Notes: generated by a model not told the origin, from the sequence alone. Positions 15,951 through 24,559 are shown, counted from the first letter of the stretch. The stretch: DNA of 28,944 bases from Desertivirga sp966211215 (GCA_966211215.1 CBIHNR010000052.1:1-28944); one strand, 5' to 3'. Numbers and translations are program-made.

Positions 15951-16035
15951 GGAGAGTTGGCAGAGTGGTCGATTGCGGCAGTCTTGAAAACTGTTGACTG
16001 TAACAGGTCCGGGGGTTCGAATCCCTCACTCTCCG
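15951..16035 (+). tRNA. tRNA-Ser (anticodon UGA)
   Basis: An 85-nt class II tRNA. The acceptor stem GGAGAGT pairs with ACTCTCC, followed by discriminator G, with no encoded CCA. The anticodon loop CTTGAAA gives TGA at 15985-15987, reading UCA. A long variable arm typical of serine tRNA follows, and the T loop GGTTCGAATCC is canonical. It has a good promoter just upstream and a terminator 15 nt downstream. Confidence 0.95.
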
Positions 16036-16045
16036 CTGAAGAAAC

Positions 16046-16073
16046 AAAAAAGCCCGATTTATCGGGCTTTTTT
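16046..16073 (+). terminator. Terminator after tRNA-Ser
   Basis: AGCCCGAT (16051-16058) pairs with ATCGGGCT (16061-16068), flanked by an A-run and a T-run, so it can act in both directions. Confidence 0.9.
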
Positions 16074-16132
16074 GTTTTGTGGTTTTTTTGTAAAGCTCGG
16101 GAGCCTGGGAATTGCAAGAACCATCCAGATCC

Positions 16133-16158
16133 GCCGAGTCCTCTCGGAGAGACTCGGC
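16133..16158. repeat. REP-like palindrome 2
   Basis: GCCGAGTC (16133-16140) pairs with GACTCGGC (16151-16158) over a 10-nt loop. There is no T-tract. It sits between the tRNA terminator and the chrB-type gene. Confidence 0.4.
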
Positions 16159-16227
16159 TAGGAACAGTCCTACATCTATGCAACTTGCTTTTCTATCACA
16201 TAAAAGAGAAGATTGTAAATAGCTTCT

Positions 16228-16235
16228 TATGTTTG
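16228..16235 (+). promoter_or_regulatory. -7 element before the ChrB/AraC gene
   Basis: TATGTTTG is an exact TAnnTTTG match, 16 nt before ATG 16252. No good -33 match was seen, as might be expected for a regulated promoter. Confidence 0.45.
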
Positions 16236-16251
16236 CACCATAAAGTTCTTT

Positions 16252-17115
16252 ATGAAATGGATTACCCGAGAGCGGCCAAAAATCGATAGAATTGCATGCC
16301 CCTGGCTTATTAAACGTTTTATTGATGCTGATGCTGAAATTATTTACGTTCCCTTTGATGAAGTGTTGACAAAGGCAAAGGAGTTGAATGCAATACCATT
16401 TGATATTCCAGGCGTAGAATACAGCCATTATGAAGACAAATGCACTTTTGACTACATTCTTAAAAAGAATCAACTAAAAGACCCCGCATTGCAGACTATA
16501 GCGGTAATTGTTAGGGGTGCCGACACTGATACACATCATATTGCAGCGCAGGCTTCCGGGCTTTGGGCTATTTCCGCCGGACTTGCCTATAATATCAATA
16601 ATGATCAGGAACTTCTGGAAAAAGGCATGATAATTTATGATGCTTTATACAGTTGGGCAAAGCATCTTCAAAAAGAACGGCATACGCAAAATCCGGTTGA
16701 GAATTTGCTGATCGAAGTTTTTAACGCTTATATCAAACAACAGAAAGACGAAAAGAAAAGGATACCAGAATGGGCTGTTGAATTGAAGGACATTATCCAG
16801 GACCAGATAGACACCAACTTGAATCTTAGCCTTAAAGATATTTCGCAGGAATTAAATGTCCATCCGGCTTATTTATCCCGAGAGTTCTCCAAGCATTTTG
16901 ATAACCTGTCTTTCGGTGAGTATATCAGAAAACTTCGTATCGAAAAAGCGATTGATTTGCTGCAATCCACCAAACATTCGCTTTCAGAAATAGCCTACCT
17001 AACAGGTTTTTCAGATCAGAGCCATTTCACCAGGATATTTAAAAAGCATACTGGCAAAAATCCTTCTGAATTCAAAAAAATGCTCTCAAATAGTAAAAAG
17101 AATACAAAAGGTTAA
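16252..17115 (+). CDS. ChrB C-terminal-domain/AraC fusion regulator
   Basis: A 287-residue two-domain protein. Residues 1-~150 match the ChrB C-terminal domain: KWITRERPKIDRIACPWLIKRFID, then VEYSHYEDKCTFD and IVRGADTD, with cysteines C16 and C64. In classical ChrB this domain follows an N-terminal winged helix and is linked to chromate sensing. Here the DNA-binding part is instead a C-terminal AraC-type double helix-turn-helix (about 185-280: LSLKDISQELNVHPAYLSREF, then LSEIAYLTGFSDQSHFTRIFKKHTG). It precedes a secreted protein and ChrA on the same strand, so it probably activates them in response to chromate or another oxyanion. The function is inferred from domains and context. Confidence 0.88.
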   Translation: MKWITRERPKIDRIACPWLIKRFIDADAEIIYVPFDEVLTKAKELNAIPFDIPGVEYSHYEDKCTFDYILKKNQLKDPALQTIAVIVRGADTDTHHIAAQASGLWAISAGLAYNINNDQELLEKGMIIYDALYSWAKHLQKERHTQNPVENLLIEVFNAYIKQQKDEKKRIPEWAVELKDIIQDQIDTNLNLSLKDISQELNVHPAYLSREFSKHFDNLSFGEYIRKLRIEKAIDLLQSTKHSLSEIAYLTGFSDQSHFTRIFKKHTGKNPSEFKKMLSNSKKNTKG

Positions 17116-17146
17116 TTCTGTTCTATCAATTCGTTTTTTATCCCAC

Positions 17147-17176
17147 TAAACTTGTAGAGTATTTAAAACAAGTTTA
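17147..17176. promoter_or_regulatory. Inverted repeat upstream of the secreted-protein gene
   Basis: TAAACTTGT (17147-17155) and ACAAGTTTA (17168-17176) are perfect 9-bp arms with a 12-nt spacer, ending 9 bp before ATG 17186. AACTTGT recurs at 17827-17833 before chrA and AACTTG at 16182-16187 before the regulator, so it may be the regulator's binding site. It could also be a weak attenuator hairpin. Confidence 0.4.
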
Positions 17177-17185
17177 AAAGATAAA

Positions 17186-17713
17186 ATGAAACTCCATCTA
17201 TCAGCATTAGCGCTTTTCTTTATTATTTTTCTGGGAACTACCAAAGCTCAGTCAAATCGGGTAAGTCCCGTACAGCAACCGGTTTATCCTAAAATTGCAG
17301 GATACGTTGGCATTATTCACCCTTTGGTAACTTTCTCCAATGAGGGTACACATACGAATTTCGACGGAAGCTATATAGTAGGTATGCCCACGGGAGTAAA
17401 CATCTGGAAAAGCTCGAAGGTTGGTTTTTCTTTTGAAGTTGTGCCTTTTGTGAAATCGGAAAAAGGAGTGGATAAAATGAGTAACGTTCTTTTTCACCCT
17501 GGGGTTTTAGCGCCACTCGGACATGGTTTTACTTTCATTGGAAGGGCTGCATTTGAAACTTCTGGCAGATATGGTTTCACGCCAATCCTGAATAAAATTG
17601 TAAAGAAAAGTAAGAACAGCAATATTTTCGTGGCTTTGCCTCTACCTGTTCGCTTCGGAAATGATAAGCCAACATCTGCGACAATCGCTTTTCAATTTGG
17701 TTTAGGATTTTAA
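17186..17713 (+). CDS. Secreted protein of the chr locus, probable outer-membrane protein
   Basis: This 175-residue protein has a clear signal peptide (MKLHLSALALFFIIFLGTTKAQS; cleavage near residue 21-22). The mature part looks beta-rich, with alternating hydrophobic strands, and ends FQFGLGF, a terminal aromatic residue typical of outer-membrane beta-barrels. I do not recognise a named family. It lies 70 bp after the regulator and 135 bp before chrA on the same strand. The setting suggests a role in oxyanion handling at the cell surface, which is speculation. Confidence 0.75.
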   Translation: MKLHLSALALFFIIFLGTTKAQSNRVSPVQQPVYPKIAGYVGIIHPLVTFSNEGTHTNFDGSYIVGMPTGVNIWKSSKVGFSFEVVPFVKSEKGVDKMSNVLFHPGVLAPLGHGFTFIGRAAFETSGRYGFTPILNKIVKKSKNSNIFVALPLPVRFGNDKPTSATIAFQFGLGF

Positions 17714-17848
17714 TCCACATACTTTCTAAGTCCAGTAGGAGCGATTTAATGATTTGCCCAATTTTTTTGTCTCAGTTTGTCGAAAAAAACATATAAAAGT
17801 TGATACCAATCTTATCCTGTCTTTCCAACTTGTTAAATATTCCGAATT

Positions 17849-19054
17849 ATGAAAATTGTTGAAATGAGAAATCCTGAGGCCGTGAAGAAAACTTCGGTTA
17901 TTTATAGCTTAAAAGATCTTGTCCTGTATTTTCTAAAATTAGGAACCTGGGGGTTTGGTGGCCCGGTTGCACTAGTCGGCTACATGCAGCGAGATCTTGT
18001 AGAAAAGAAAAAATGGCTGACAGAAGAAGAATATAAAGAGGGCTTAGCTCTTGCCCAATTAGCTCCGGGGCCGTTGGCTGCGCAGTTAGGTATTTATATA
18101 GGCTTTGTTCATTACCGACTACCTGGTGCAACTCTGGTTGGCCTGGCGTTCGTGCTGCCTTCCTTTATTATGGTGGTTTTGCTTGGGATGGCTTATAAAT
18201 TGTATAGCGGCCTTCCGTGGATGCAAGCGGTATTTTATGGTGTAGGTGCAGCGGTGATCGGGATCATCAGCATGAGCGTTTACAAGCTTACCATCAAATC
18301 CATTAGTAAATTAAATGCTACTGCGATTAAATCCAATTGGTTGCTTTGGCTATTTTATTTCGCGGGGATAGTTGTAACCGTACTAACTCAACGCGAAGAA
18401 GTGCTCCTTTTTATCTTTACCGGACTGATCTATATGCTGGTAAAGGCTCCGCCTCATTGGATAAGAAAACCTGTAACTTCCCAATCTATCATTCTTGCTG
18501 GAATAGGTTTTTGGGAATATTCTAATGATGCACTTCTGAAAATCGGCTTGTTCTTTGCAAAAGCCGGAGCCTTTGTTTTTGGAAGCGGGCTGGCTATTGT
18601 TCCTTTTCTCCATGCGGGGGTAGTGCAGCAATACCAATGGCTTACAGAAGCCCAGTTTGTTGACTCTGTGGCGGTAGCGATGATTACCCCGGGGCCGGTA
18701 GTCATCACCGTTGGTTTTATTGGTTATTTGGTAGGTGGGTTTGTGGGAGCTTCAGTAGCTGCCCTCGCTACGTTTTTACCCTGCTTCGTTTTTACAATAA
18801 TCCTTGCTCCCTCTTTCAAAAAAAATGCAAAAAGCCACAGTATAAAAGCTTTTGTGGATGGCATTACCGCTTCGGTTGTGGGTGCTCTTGCCGGCTCCGT
18901 TATCATCATTGGTACCCGTTCCATTGTAGATATTACAACGGCTGTCATTGCTGTTATTACCGTTTTTGCTTTAATCTATATCAGGAAATTGCAAGAACCA
19001 CATATCATTGCTGTTGCGGCGGTAGCAGGATTGCTTATTAAGAGTTTTTTATAA
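17849..19054 (+). CDS. chrA: Chromate transporter, two-domain ChrA
   Basis: A 401-residue inner-membrane transporter of the CHR family. It has two homologous halves, each starting with the signature segment: GTWGFGGPVALVGYMQRDLV with QLAPGPLAAQLG in the first half, and FGSGLAIVPFLH with MITPGPVVITVGFIGY in the second. About ten to twelve hydrophobic stretches are present. ChrA exports chromate, probably by proton or sulfate exchange. The upstream ChrB-type regulator supports a chromate role better than for most family members. Transcription ends at the terminator at 19162. Confidence 0.92.
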   Translation: MKIVEMRNPEAVKKTSVIYSLKDLVLYFLKLGTWGFGGPVALVGYMQRDLVEKKKWLTEEEYKEGLALAQLAPGPLAAQLGIYIGFVHYRLPGATLVGLAFVLPSFIMVVLLGMAYKLYSGLPWMQAVFYGVGAAVIGIISMSVYKLTIKSISKLNATAIKSNWLLWLFYFAGIVVTVLTQREEVLLFIFTGLIYMLVKAPPHWIRKPVTSQSIILAGIGFWEYSNDALLKIGLFFAKAGAFVFGSGLAIVPFLHAGVVQQYQWLTEAQFVDSVAVAMITPGPVVITVGFIGYLVGGFVGASVAALATFLPCFVFTIILAPSFKKNAKSHSIKAFVDGITASVVGALAGSVIIIGTRSIVDITTAVIAVITVFALIYIRKLQEPHIIAVAAVAGLLIKSFL

Positions 19055-19161
19055 ATATTCATCTATACTGGACACTCATGTGGGTAGCCATTAATGAAGA
19101 CTCTCGAGTGCAGCATGTTTGACAATTGCTAACCGCTATGGTTGCCTTTTCCCGCAAGGAA

Positions 19162-19199
19162 AAACGAACAAACCCAGTCATTGCTGGGTTTGTTCGTTT
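19162..19199. terminator. Strong bidirectional terminator between chrA and pectate lyase
   Basis: A perfect 16-bp stem (19162-19177 with 19184-19199) with a 6-nt loop TCATTG, A-rich on one side and T-rich on the other. It serves the converging chrA and pectate lyase genes. Confidence 0.9.
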
Positions 19200-19272
19200 A
19201 GGAACAAATAAAGTTGGAATCCCCTGTTCAAACTATTTCCATAGCTGGACCTGGATTCAGAAAAAAGAGGAC

Positions 19273-21546
19273 TTAGTACTTTAAAAACTGGCTCGTTTCC
19301 CTCGACGTACCGCGGTCATGTATCAGAAAATAGTTGCCAGTTGCTAAACTGGAAACGTCCCCTGTGATTTCAGTGCTACCAGCCGGAACATTTTGTTCAA
19401 GTAGTTTTACACCTACAGAATTAACTATAATCACCTTGGATTGAGATACCGTTTTGGGAAAAGTAACAGTCAAGTGACTGTTCACCGGATTAGGGAATAT
19501 TTTCATCTCCGCATTTTCTGTTTGCACCAACGTTAAACGTTCTCTGGTTTGAGGCGTACTTGAAATCGTTGTACCTGTAGGTGCTGCTTTTCCCGATATA
19601 ATTACATTTCGTTCCACCAGATATTTTGTGGTCGAGGCTGCAGATGGCCACCATGGATAAACTCTTACGGTTAAAGTTTGCCCAGACAGCACATCAATAT
19701 TTAGATTACTAAAGGTAACATTGGTGAAAAGCTCGGTTGCACTGTATTTTGGCAAAGTTAAAGGCGAAGGATTTAATAAAGTTCCGGCTGTTGCAAAACC
19801 ATCCAACGAATAGTAGACATTTGCCTTCATTGTTGAAGTACTTCCCGCATCACCGAAATCAAACGAAATAGTTTTCACTAGGAAATGTTTGCCTGCAACA
19901 GGGGCTACTTTGTACTCAGCAAATTGGGTAGATACAATACCGGTTTGATTTGCCGGCCAGCCTGCGCTTGGTTTCAACCGTTGTACACCTACAGTTTGTC
20001 CTGCATATAAACCTGTTCCAGGAGATAAGGTAGTATAATTGGTTACCATCCCCGACGCAAAAGTTTGTGCATACGTAGTGATGTTGCTGTCGCTTCCTGT
20101 AGCGGATTGATCTGTTGTTAAAGCCCAGGTAGCTGTAGCTGCTACAGCTTGTTGTGGAGTTACCAGAGAATTTACATACACTTCAATATTTAAATAACCG
20201 GGATTGGTGGTGCTGGTAGCAACCGCATCGGCTGCACTGTTTGGATTTAATCCCTGTGCAGTTTCCCAGGTATCTGGCATTCCGTCACTATCAGAATCGG
20301 TCGGCGCAGTTCCTGAAGTATAAGTGCCAAGCCCGCCGTTGCTTAAAGGAAGATCGGTTTCACGATAAACGTAAATACCGCTAGTGCCCTTTGAAATTAA
20401 ATCATTGATCATGATTTGATCTACCTGGTCCCGAGCCGGATAAATTGCACCTACACTGTCACATACGCGCTGATAAGCTTGTGCTGCGGTTAGGGTTGTA
20501 TTTTTCTCCGGATAGTCGTAAGGTGTTGTTTTTAGTGCAGCAGCGTCATCTGTAGGATAGCCTGTAGTGTTGTAAGGTACAAGCGCTCCATCTAAAACCC
20601 CATCTTTGTCATTGTCAAAGTAGTTACCAGAACCATAAACGTTGAAGTTTGCATTGCCTCGGGTAAACGGGGTAGAATTTGATGGATTAGTACTCGGGCC
20701 ACCGATAAAATAATTGTTGATAATGTTGGCAAAAGATTCTCCTGCCGAATCGCCTCCCATAATATAGGCTTCGCCAGACCAGCCATAATTCATTACATCA
20801 CCCAGGCGGTTAGCATTTCCCCAGTTATACACCACGTTGTTTACAAACTCATTAATGCCTTTAACTTTTGGATTTCGAGTTTTGTTGCTCGTGTAAAGGT
20901 TTCCGATTAAACTGATTTTTCCTCCGGTCGAAGGCTGGATCAGGCCTCCCGCAGAATGATTCTCGCGATGTAATCCCTGGCCTAATATGCAGTTTTGTAT
21001 AGTAATATTATCAGGGTTATTTCCTTTGCTATCCCAATTGATAGAAAACACTTCGTCCATTCCCCATGTAAAGGAACAATGATCAAAGATCATATTAGCT
21101 CCGTTAGCAAGTCCGGAAGCATCTTTGCCGGAATTTCCGGTAGCGCCAAGACGGACTCTCAAATAGCGGCAGATGGTGTTATTGGATGCCGAGAAAGTTA
21201 CTCTTTTATTAAAGAACACAATTCCTGTTCCGGGTGCCGTTTGTCCGGCAATGGTTACATTAGGCGATACAACTATATCTGAACTTAATGTAACAATCCC
21301 GCCAACCCTAAAAACTACAATCCTTCCTGACTGGCTCACAGCATCCCTGAATGATCCGGTACCGCTGTCATTTAAATTTGTAACCAGGTAAACTGATCTG
21401 GTACCTGAAGCCCTGGCGCCTGTAGCATAACGGCCAAACCCTTTTGCCCCTGGAAACGCCAACGTCTGCGCATAAGCAACCGAAGTAGTCGCCAATACTG
21501 ATAAGGCGAGCAATTGCGACTTAATACATTTTGTAATAATTCCCAT
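19273..21546 (-). CDS. Secreted pectate lyase (PL1-like) with T9SS sorting domain
   Basis: A 757-residue multidomain exported enzyme. A signal peptide ends near ATTSVAYAQ (residue 27). Residues ~29-400 form a right-handed beta-helix of the pectate lyase type, opening FPGAKGFGRYATGARASG and VTNLNDSGTGSFRDAV, with the family segments FDHCSFTWGMDE and NVVYNWG. An Asp-rich calcium-type motif DSDSDGMPDTWE lies at ~417-428. A beta-rich module (~465-670) has an accessory-domain look. The last ~75 residues, from IFPNPVNSHLTVTF, are a T9SS C-terminal sorting domain. It would cleave pectin backbones by beta-elimination outside the cell. No SusC/SusD pair or other pectin genes are near, so it stands alone. 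Confidence 0.92.
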   Translation of the reverse strand: MGIITKCIKSQLLALSVLATTSVAYAQTLAFPGAKGFGRYATGARASGTRSVYLVTNLNDSGTGSFRDAVSQSGRIVVFRVGGIVTLSSDIVVSPNVTIAGQTAPGTGIVFFNKRVTFSASNNTICRYLRVRLGATGNSGKDASGLANGANMIFDHCSFTWGMDEVFSINWDSKGNNPDNITIQNCILGQGLHRENHSAGGLIQPSTGGKISLIGNLYTSNKTRNPKVKGINEFVNNVVYNWGNANRLGDVMNYGWSGEAYIMGGDSAGESFANIINNYFIGGPSTNPSNSTPFTRGNANFNVYGSGNYFDNDKDGVLDGALVPYNTTGYPTDDAAALKTTPYDYPEKNTTLTAAQAYQRVCDSVGAIYPARDQVDQIMINDLISKGTSGIYVYRETDLPLSNGGLGTYTSGTAPTDSDSDGMPDTWETAQGLNPNSAADAVATSTTNPGYLNIEVYVNSLVTPQQAVAATATWALTTDQSATGSDSNITTYAQTFASGMVTNYTTLSPGTGLYAGQTVGVQRLKPSAGWPANQTGIVSTQFAEYKVAPVAGKHFLVKTISFDFGDAGSTSTMKANVYYSLDGFATAGTLLNPSPLTLPKYSATELFTNVTFSNLNIDVLSGQTLTVRVYPWWPSAASTTKYLVERNVIISGKAAPTGTTISSTPQTRERLTLVQTENAEMKIFPNPVNSHLTVTFPKTVSQSKVIIVNSVGVKLLEQNVPAGSTEITGDVSSLATGNYFLIHDRGTSRETSQFLKY

Positions 21547-21867
21547 AGTTTTTAAATTTTAGTTAATAATAAGATAGGTCTCAAAGGGTGGGACCCAATG
21601 AGTTGAATAATAATTGATTAGTTTGAAACTATACACAGGGGGAACTTTCGGCAACCTGTACTGTCCTAGGGGTATTGATAAATGTTTTTCCTTTGATTAA
21701 TAAAGGTGTTTTTTTAGTAAAACTTATTTCTTTGTAATGAAAATAATACAAAGTGGCTTATTTATTGGGTTGATTATTAGTTTCTTAGTCGATTGTTAGT
21801 TTTTCTAAAGGTGTGGGTTTCGCTCGGGTTTTGGGTCGAAATCGCTATAAGTAATTTTAGGAGCCCC
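21547..21867. other. 321-bp intergenic region upstream of pectate lyase
   Basis: AT-rich, with no gene. A short stem GGTCTC/GGGACC near 21575-21593 would fall in the lyase leader. No clear promoter match was found, and no convincing terminator for the second chrA. Confidence 0.45.
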
Positions 21868-22992
21868 TCAAGCCACCAAGCTCAATATATATCCTAAAAC
21901 AGAGCCACCTAAAATAATAAAAGCAGTATTTAGCTTTTTAAAGATAAAGGTGACAATAAATCCCAACACGGCAATTATTAGAGTAGGCCAGTTGCTTATT
22001 GATGCTTTACCCATTTCATAACAGATCACCAGGATAAGGGCTATCGAGGCGATGTTTACAGAATCCAAAAACGCAGACATTAACTTAGAGCTACGAAGCT
22101 TGGGAATTAAAGGGTTGAGAAATGCTACAAAAAGAAAGGATGGCAAAAATATACCCAGAGTAGCCAACGCCGCTCCTTGAAAGCCTGATATTTGCCAGCC
22201 AATAAAAGTGGCAGACGAAAAGACAGGGCCGGGAGTAAATTGGCCTATAGCAATTGCATCTATAAGTTCTTGTTTGCTTAGTAATCCGGTAGCTACCAGT
22301 TCTTCATCCAAAAAAGCGAACAAAACATAACCACTACCATACAGGATAGATCCTATCTTTAAGAAAATCCAAAAGAGTTTTAAGTTGGAAACATTGGAGA
22401 CGGTGTGGGTTTGCAAAAATAGGGCAGGAAAAAAGCTCAATGCTGTTTGGCTTTTAACCCTCGAAACAAGTATTCCCATCAGCCCAACCCCAAAAAGAAT
22501 GTAAATTTCATTTAAGCCAAGAGAGGTCAGGATAACAGCAAGAACTCCCAAAACTCCTAATTCGGCTGATTTCAAGGCTCTTTTTCCCAGGGAAATCATT
22601 AACGAAGCAATAACCGAAATAATTGCCGGTTTGATGCCGTAAATAAACGGTTCAACCTGGGGCAAGTGCCCATAGGCCTGATAAGCCCAGCCAAATATCC
22701 CCGTAATTATTACAGCTGGCACAATGAAGCAAAGCCCCGCCACAAGCAAACCTCTAGGGCCAGCGCGTTCATGCCCGCAGTGCATTGCCATTTCAGTAGA
22801 GTTAGGGCCTGGTATTAAATTGGTAGCGCCAACTAAATCCAGAAAGTGTTGCTGTGTTATCCACTTTCGCTTTCTAACCACCTCTTCCTCCATCATAGCA
22901 ATATGGACGGCTGGCCCGCCGAAGCCAATACATCCCAGCTTAATAAAAACTTTTGCTACTTCTTTCAGGTGTTTGTGCTTTGCTTCGCCCAT
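21868..22992 (-). CDS. Second chromate transporter family protein (ChrA type)
   Basis: A 374-residue two-domain CHR-family inner-membrane protein. The halves carry GCIGFGGPAVHIAMMEEEVV with NLIPGPNSTEMAMH, and GSILYGSGYVLFAFLDEE with GQFTPGPVFSSATFIGW. It differs widely from the ChrA at 17849-19054 (NSTEMAM versus LAAQLGI after the PGP), so it belongs to another branch rather than being a recent duplicate. It follows a phosphoesterase gene by 18 bp on the same strand and is probably co-transcribed with it. Chromate export is the family default; other oxyanions are possible. Confidence 0.9.
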   Translation of the reverse strand: MGEAKHKHLKEVAKVFIKLGCIGFGGPAVHIAMMEEEVVRKRKWITQQHFLDLVGATNLIPGPNSTEMAMHCGHERAGPRGLLVAGLCFIVPAVIITGIFGWAYQAYGHLPQVEPFIYGIKPAIISVIASLMISLGKRALKSAELGVLGVLAVILTSLGLNEIYILFGVGLMGILVSRVKSQTALSFFPALFLQTHTVSNVSNLKLFWIFLKIGSILYGSGYVLFAFLDEELVATGLLSKQELIDAIAIGQFTPGPVFSSATFIGWQISGFQGAALATLGIFLPSFLFVAFLNPLIPKLRSSKLMSAFLDSVNIASIALILVICYEMGKASISNWPTLIIAVLGFIVTFIFKKLNTAFIILGGSVLGYILSLVA

Positions 22993-23010
22993 AGTTATAA
23001 GGTAAGCTTA

Positions 23011-23736
23011 TCAATAAGCTTTTCTCAGCCTGTCCGCAAATTCTGTAGGTAAGGGGCTATTCTCTACTGCAGTTGCTGCTTTTTCGACGTCGTATTCAAA
23101 ACGGATAAACTCAACTTCAATCCCGTCCGCCTTTTTAAGCGTGGCATCATCATGCAAGGTTAAAATTACGTAGCAGCCCCGCGGGTCGCCATCTTTAGGC
23201 TTGCCAACTGCACCAACATTCACCACGTGTTTAAATGAAGATAAAGAGGAGATAACCCTATGATAAGGTTTATGAGTATGCCCGCAGAATAGAATATCGG
23301 CATCGGCTTCGCGCAGCATTTCAAGAACATATCCTTCGTCTAAATCTTCCAACATATATTCATTTACACTTCTGGTGCTGCCATGCACCATTAATAGTTG
23401 CATGGTTTCCTCATCAAACAGGTGTTGAAGTTTTAGAAAGCGGGGGAGGGTGGCTAAATATTCTCTGGCATCGGCAGAACCGAGATGATAAGCATAATCG
23501 ACACTTTCTGCCTCCTGGTCGCGCCGTAGCTTTTTTACCATTAAATCATGATTACCGGCAATGGTTGGAATTTCCCTTTGCCTTATTTCAGCTACAACTT
23601 CGTTAGGCCAGGTGTTATAGCCAACCAAATCTCCAAGACAATACATTGCATCAACTTTTCTGTTTACCACATCTGCGAAGAAAGCTTCTAATGCCGGGAG
23701 GTTCGCGTGAATATCTGAAAATATAGCTATCCTCAT
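23011..23736 (-). CDS. Calcineurin-like phosphoesterase (YfcE/MJ0936 type)
   Basis: A 241-residue cytosolic metallophosphatase. All dimetal-site motifs are present: FSDIHAN (D8, H10), GDLVGY (D36), GNHD (N62, H63), a later histidine in VHGST, and GHTH (153-155). The family hydrolyses phosphodiesters or phosphomonoesters; the substrate here is unknown. The gene leads a probable two-gene unit with the second ChrA. Confidence 0.9.
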   Translation of the reverse strand: MRIAIFSDIHANLPALEAFFADVVNRKVDAMYCLGDLVGYNTWPNEVVAEIRQREIPTIAGNHDLMVKKLRRDQEAESVDYAYHLGSADAREYLATLPRFLKLQHLFDEETMQLLMVHGSTRSVNEYMLEDLDEGYVLEMLREADADILFCGHTHKPYHRVISSLSSFKHVVNVGAVGKPKDGDPRGCYVILTLHDDATLKKADGIEVEFIRFEYDVEKAATAVENSPLPTEFADRLRKAY

Positions 23737-23986
23737 TTCGCCGCTATAATTGAGGTTTTAAAATTTCTGTTTCCTCGGACTGCAAGTTTGGAGTGGTGCA
23801 ATTCGGAAGCAAACTTTTCTGAATTTTTAGAACTAGTGTTCTCTACTAATTTATCCTTCACGTATAATACCTTATGTTAAATGTTACAGAACTGGGCTCC
23901 GTTTGTATCGCAATATTACGATTAAAATTTTATTCAGTTTCATAAAATGTCTTTTTGAGTAAGCAAAGCGATATTGTATGAGCCAT

Positions 23987-24559
23987 TTAAATTGAGTCCA
24001 AGGGTTTTCGTTGCTTATTCGAATCGTGCATACGCTTAAAAGCAGAAGGAGTTAGGCCTGTTACTTTTTTAAACTGAGTAGAAAAGTGTTGTATGCTGCT
24101 ATATTCTAAAAGAAATGCTATTTCGCTCAGGTTTTTTTCATCATAAAAGATAAGCTCCTTAGCCTTTTCAATTTTTTGCCTGATGATGTATTGTTCAATA
24201 GTTATTCCTTCAACAGATGAGAAAAGGGTGCTGAGGCTATTATAATCCTGATTCAGTTCCGCGGCTATTAAATCGCTCCAGTTTACTTTCAAGTGTAGCC
24301 TTTCCCTCCGGTGAACATTCTCGATAATTAAGCTCTTTATACGCTCGATAATTTTTGACTTTGTGCTGTCAAGTAATTCGAAACCAAGTGCTTGCAAGTT
24401 TTTAATTAATGATTCTTTTATAGCTGGCGAGATAGATTCTTCCTCGATAGTTACGGTACCGAGATCAATATTCACAGGGTGCAAGCCGAGCTTTTTTAGT
24501 TCTTCGCGCACAACAAGTATACACCGGCCGCAAACCATATTTTTTATGTGGATAGTCAT
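23987..24559 (-). CDS. HMA-domain/AraC fusion regulator
   Basis: This 190-residue protein joins two domains. Residues 1-~65 resemble a heavy-metal-associated ferredoxin-like domain: IKNMVCGRC, with C10 and C13 as the CxxC pair in the usual first loop, and ending NLQALGFELL. Residues ~90-178 are an AraC-type double helix-turn-helix, ending LSEIAFLLEYSSIQHFSTQFKKVTGLTPSAF. It is likely a one-component sensor of a soft metal ion such as Cu(I) or Zn(II), though the metal cannot be told. A -7 element lies 28 bp upstream. No efflux ATPase or metallochaperone gene is adjacent, so its targets lie elsewhere. Confidence 0.85.
   Translation of the reverse strand: MTIHIKNMVCGRCILVVREELKKLGLHPVNIDLGTVTIEEESISPAIKESLIKNLQALGFELLDSTKSKIIERIKSLIIENVHRRERLHLKVNWSDLIAAELNQDYNSLSTLFSSVEGITIEQYIIRQKIEKAKELIFYDEKNLSEIAFLLEYSSIQHFSTQFKKVTGLTPSAFKRMHDSNKQRKPLDSI

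Noticed and set aside
15951..16035. tRNA-Ser as an integration site for a chr island
   Set aside because: I saw no second copy of the tRNA 3' end and no integrase in the window; chr genes downstream of a tRNA are not enough.
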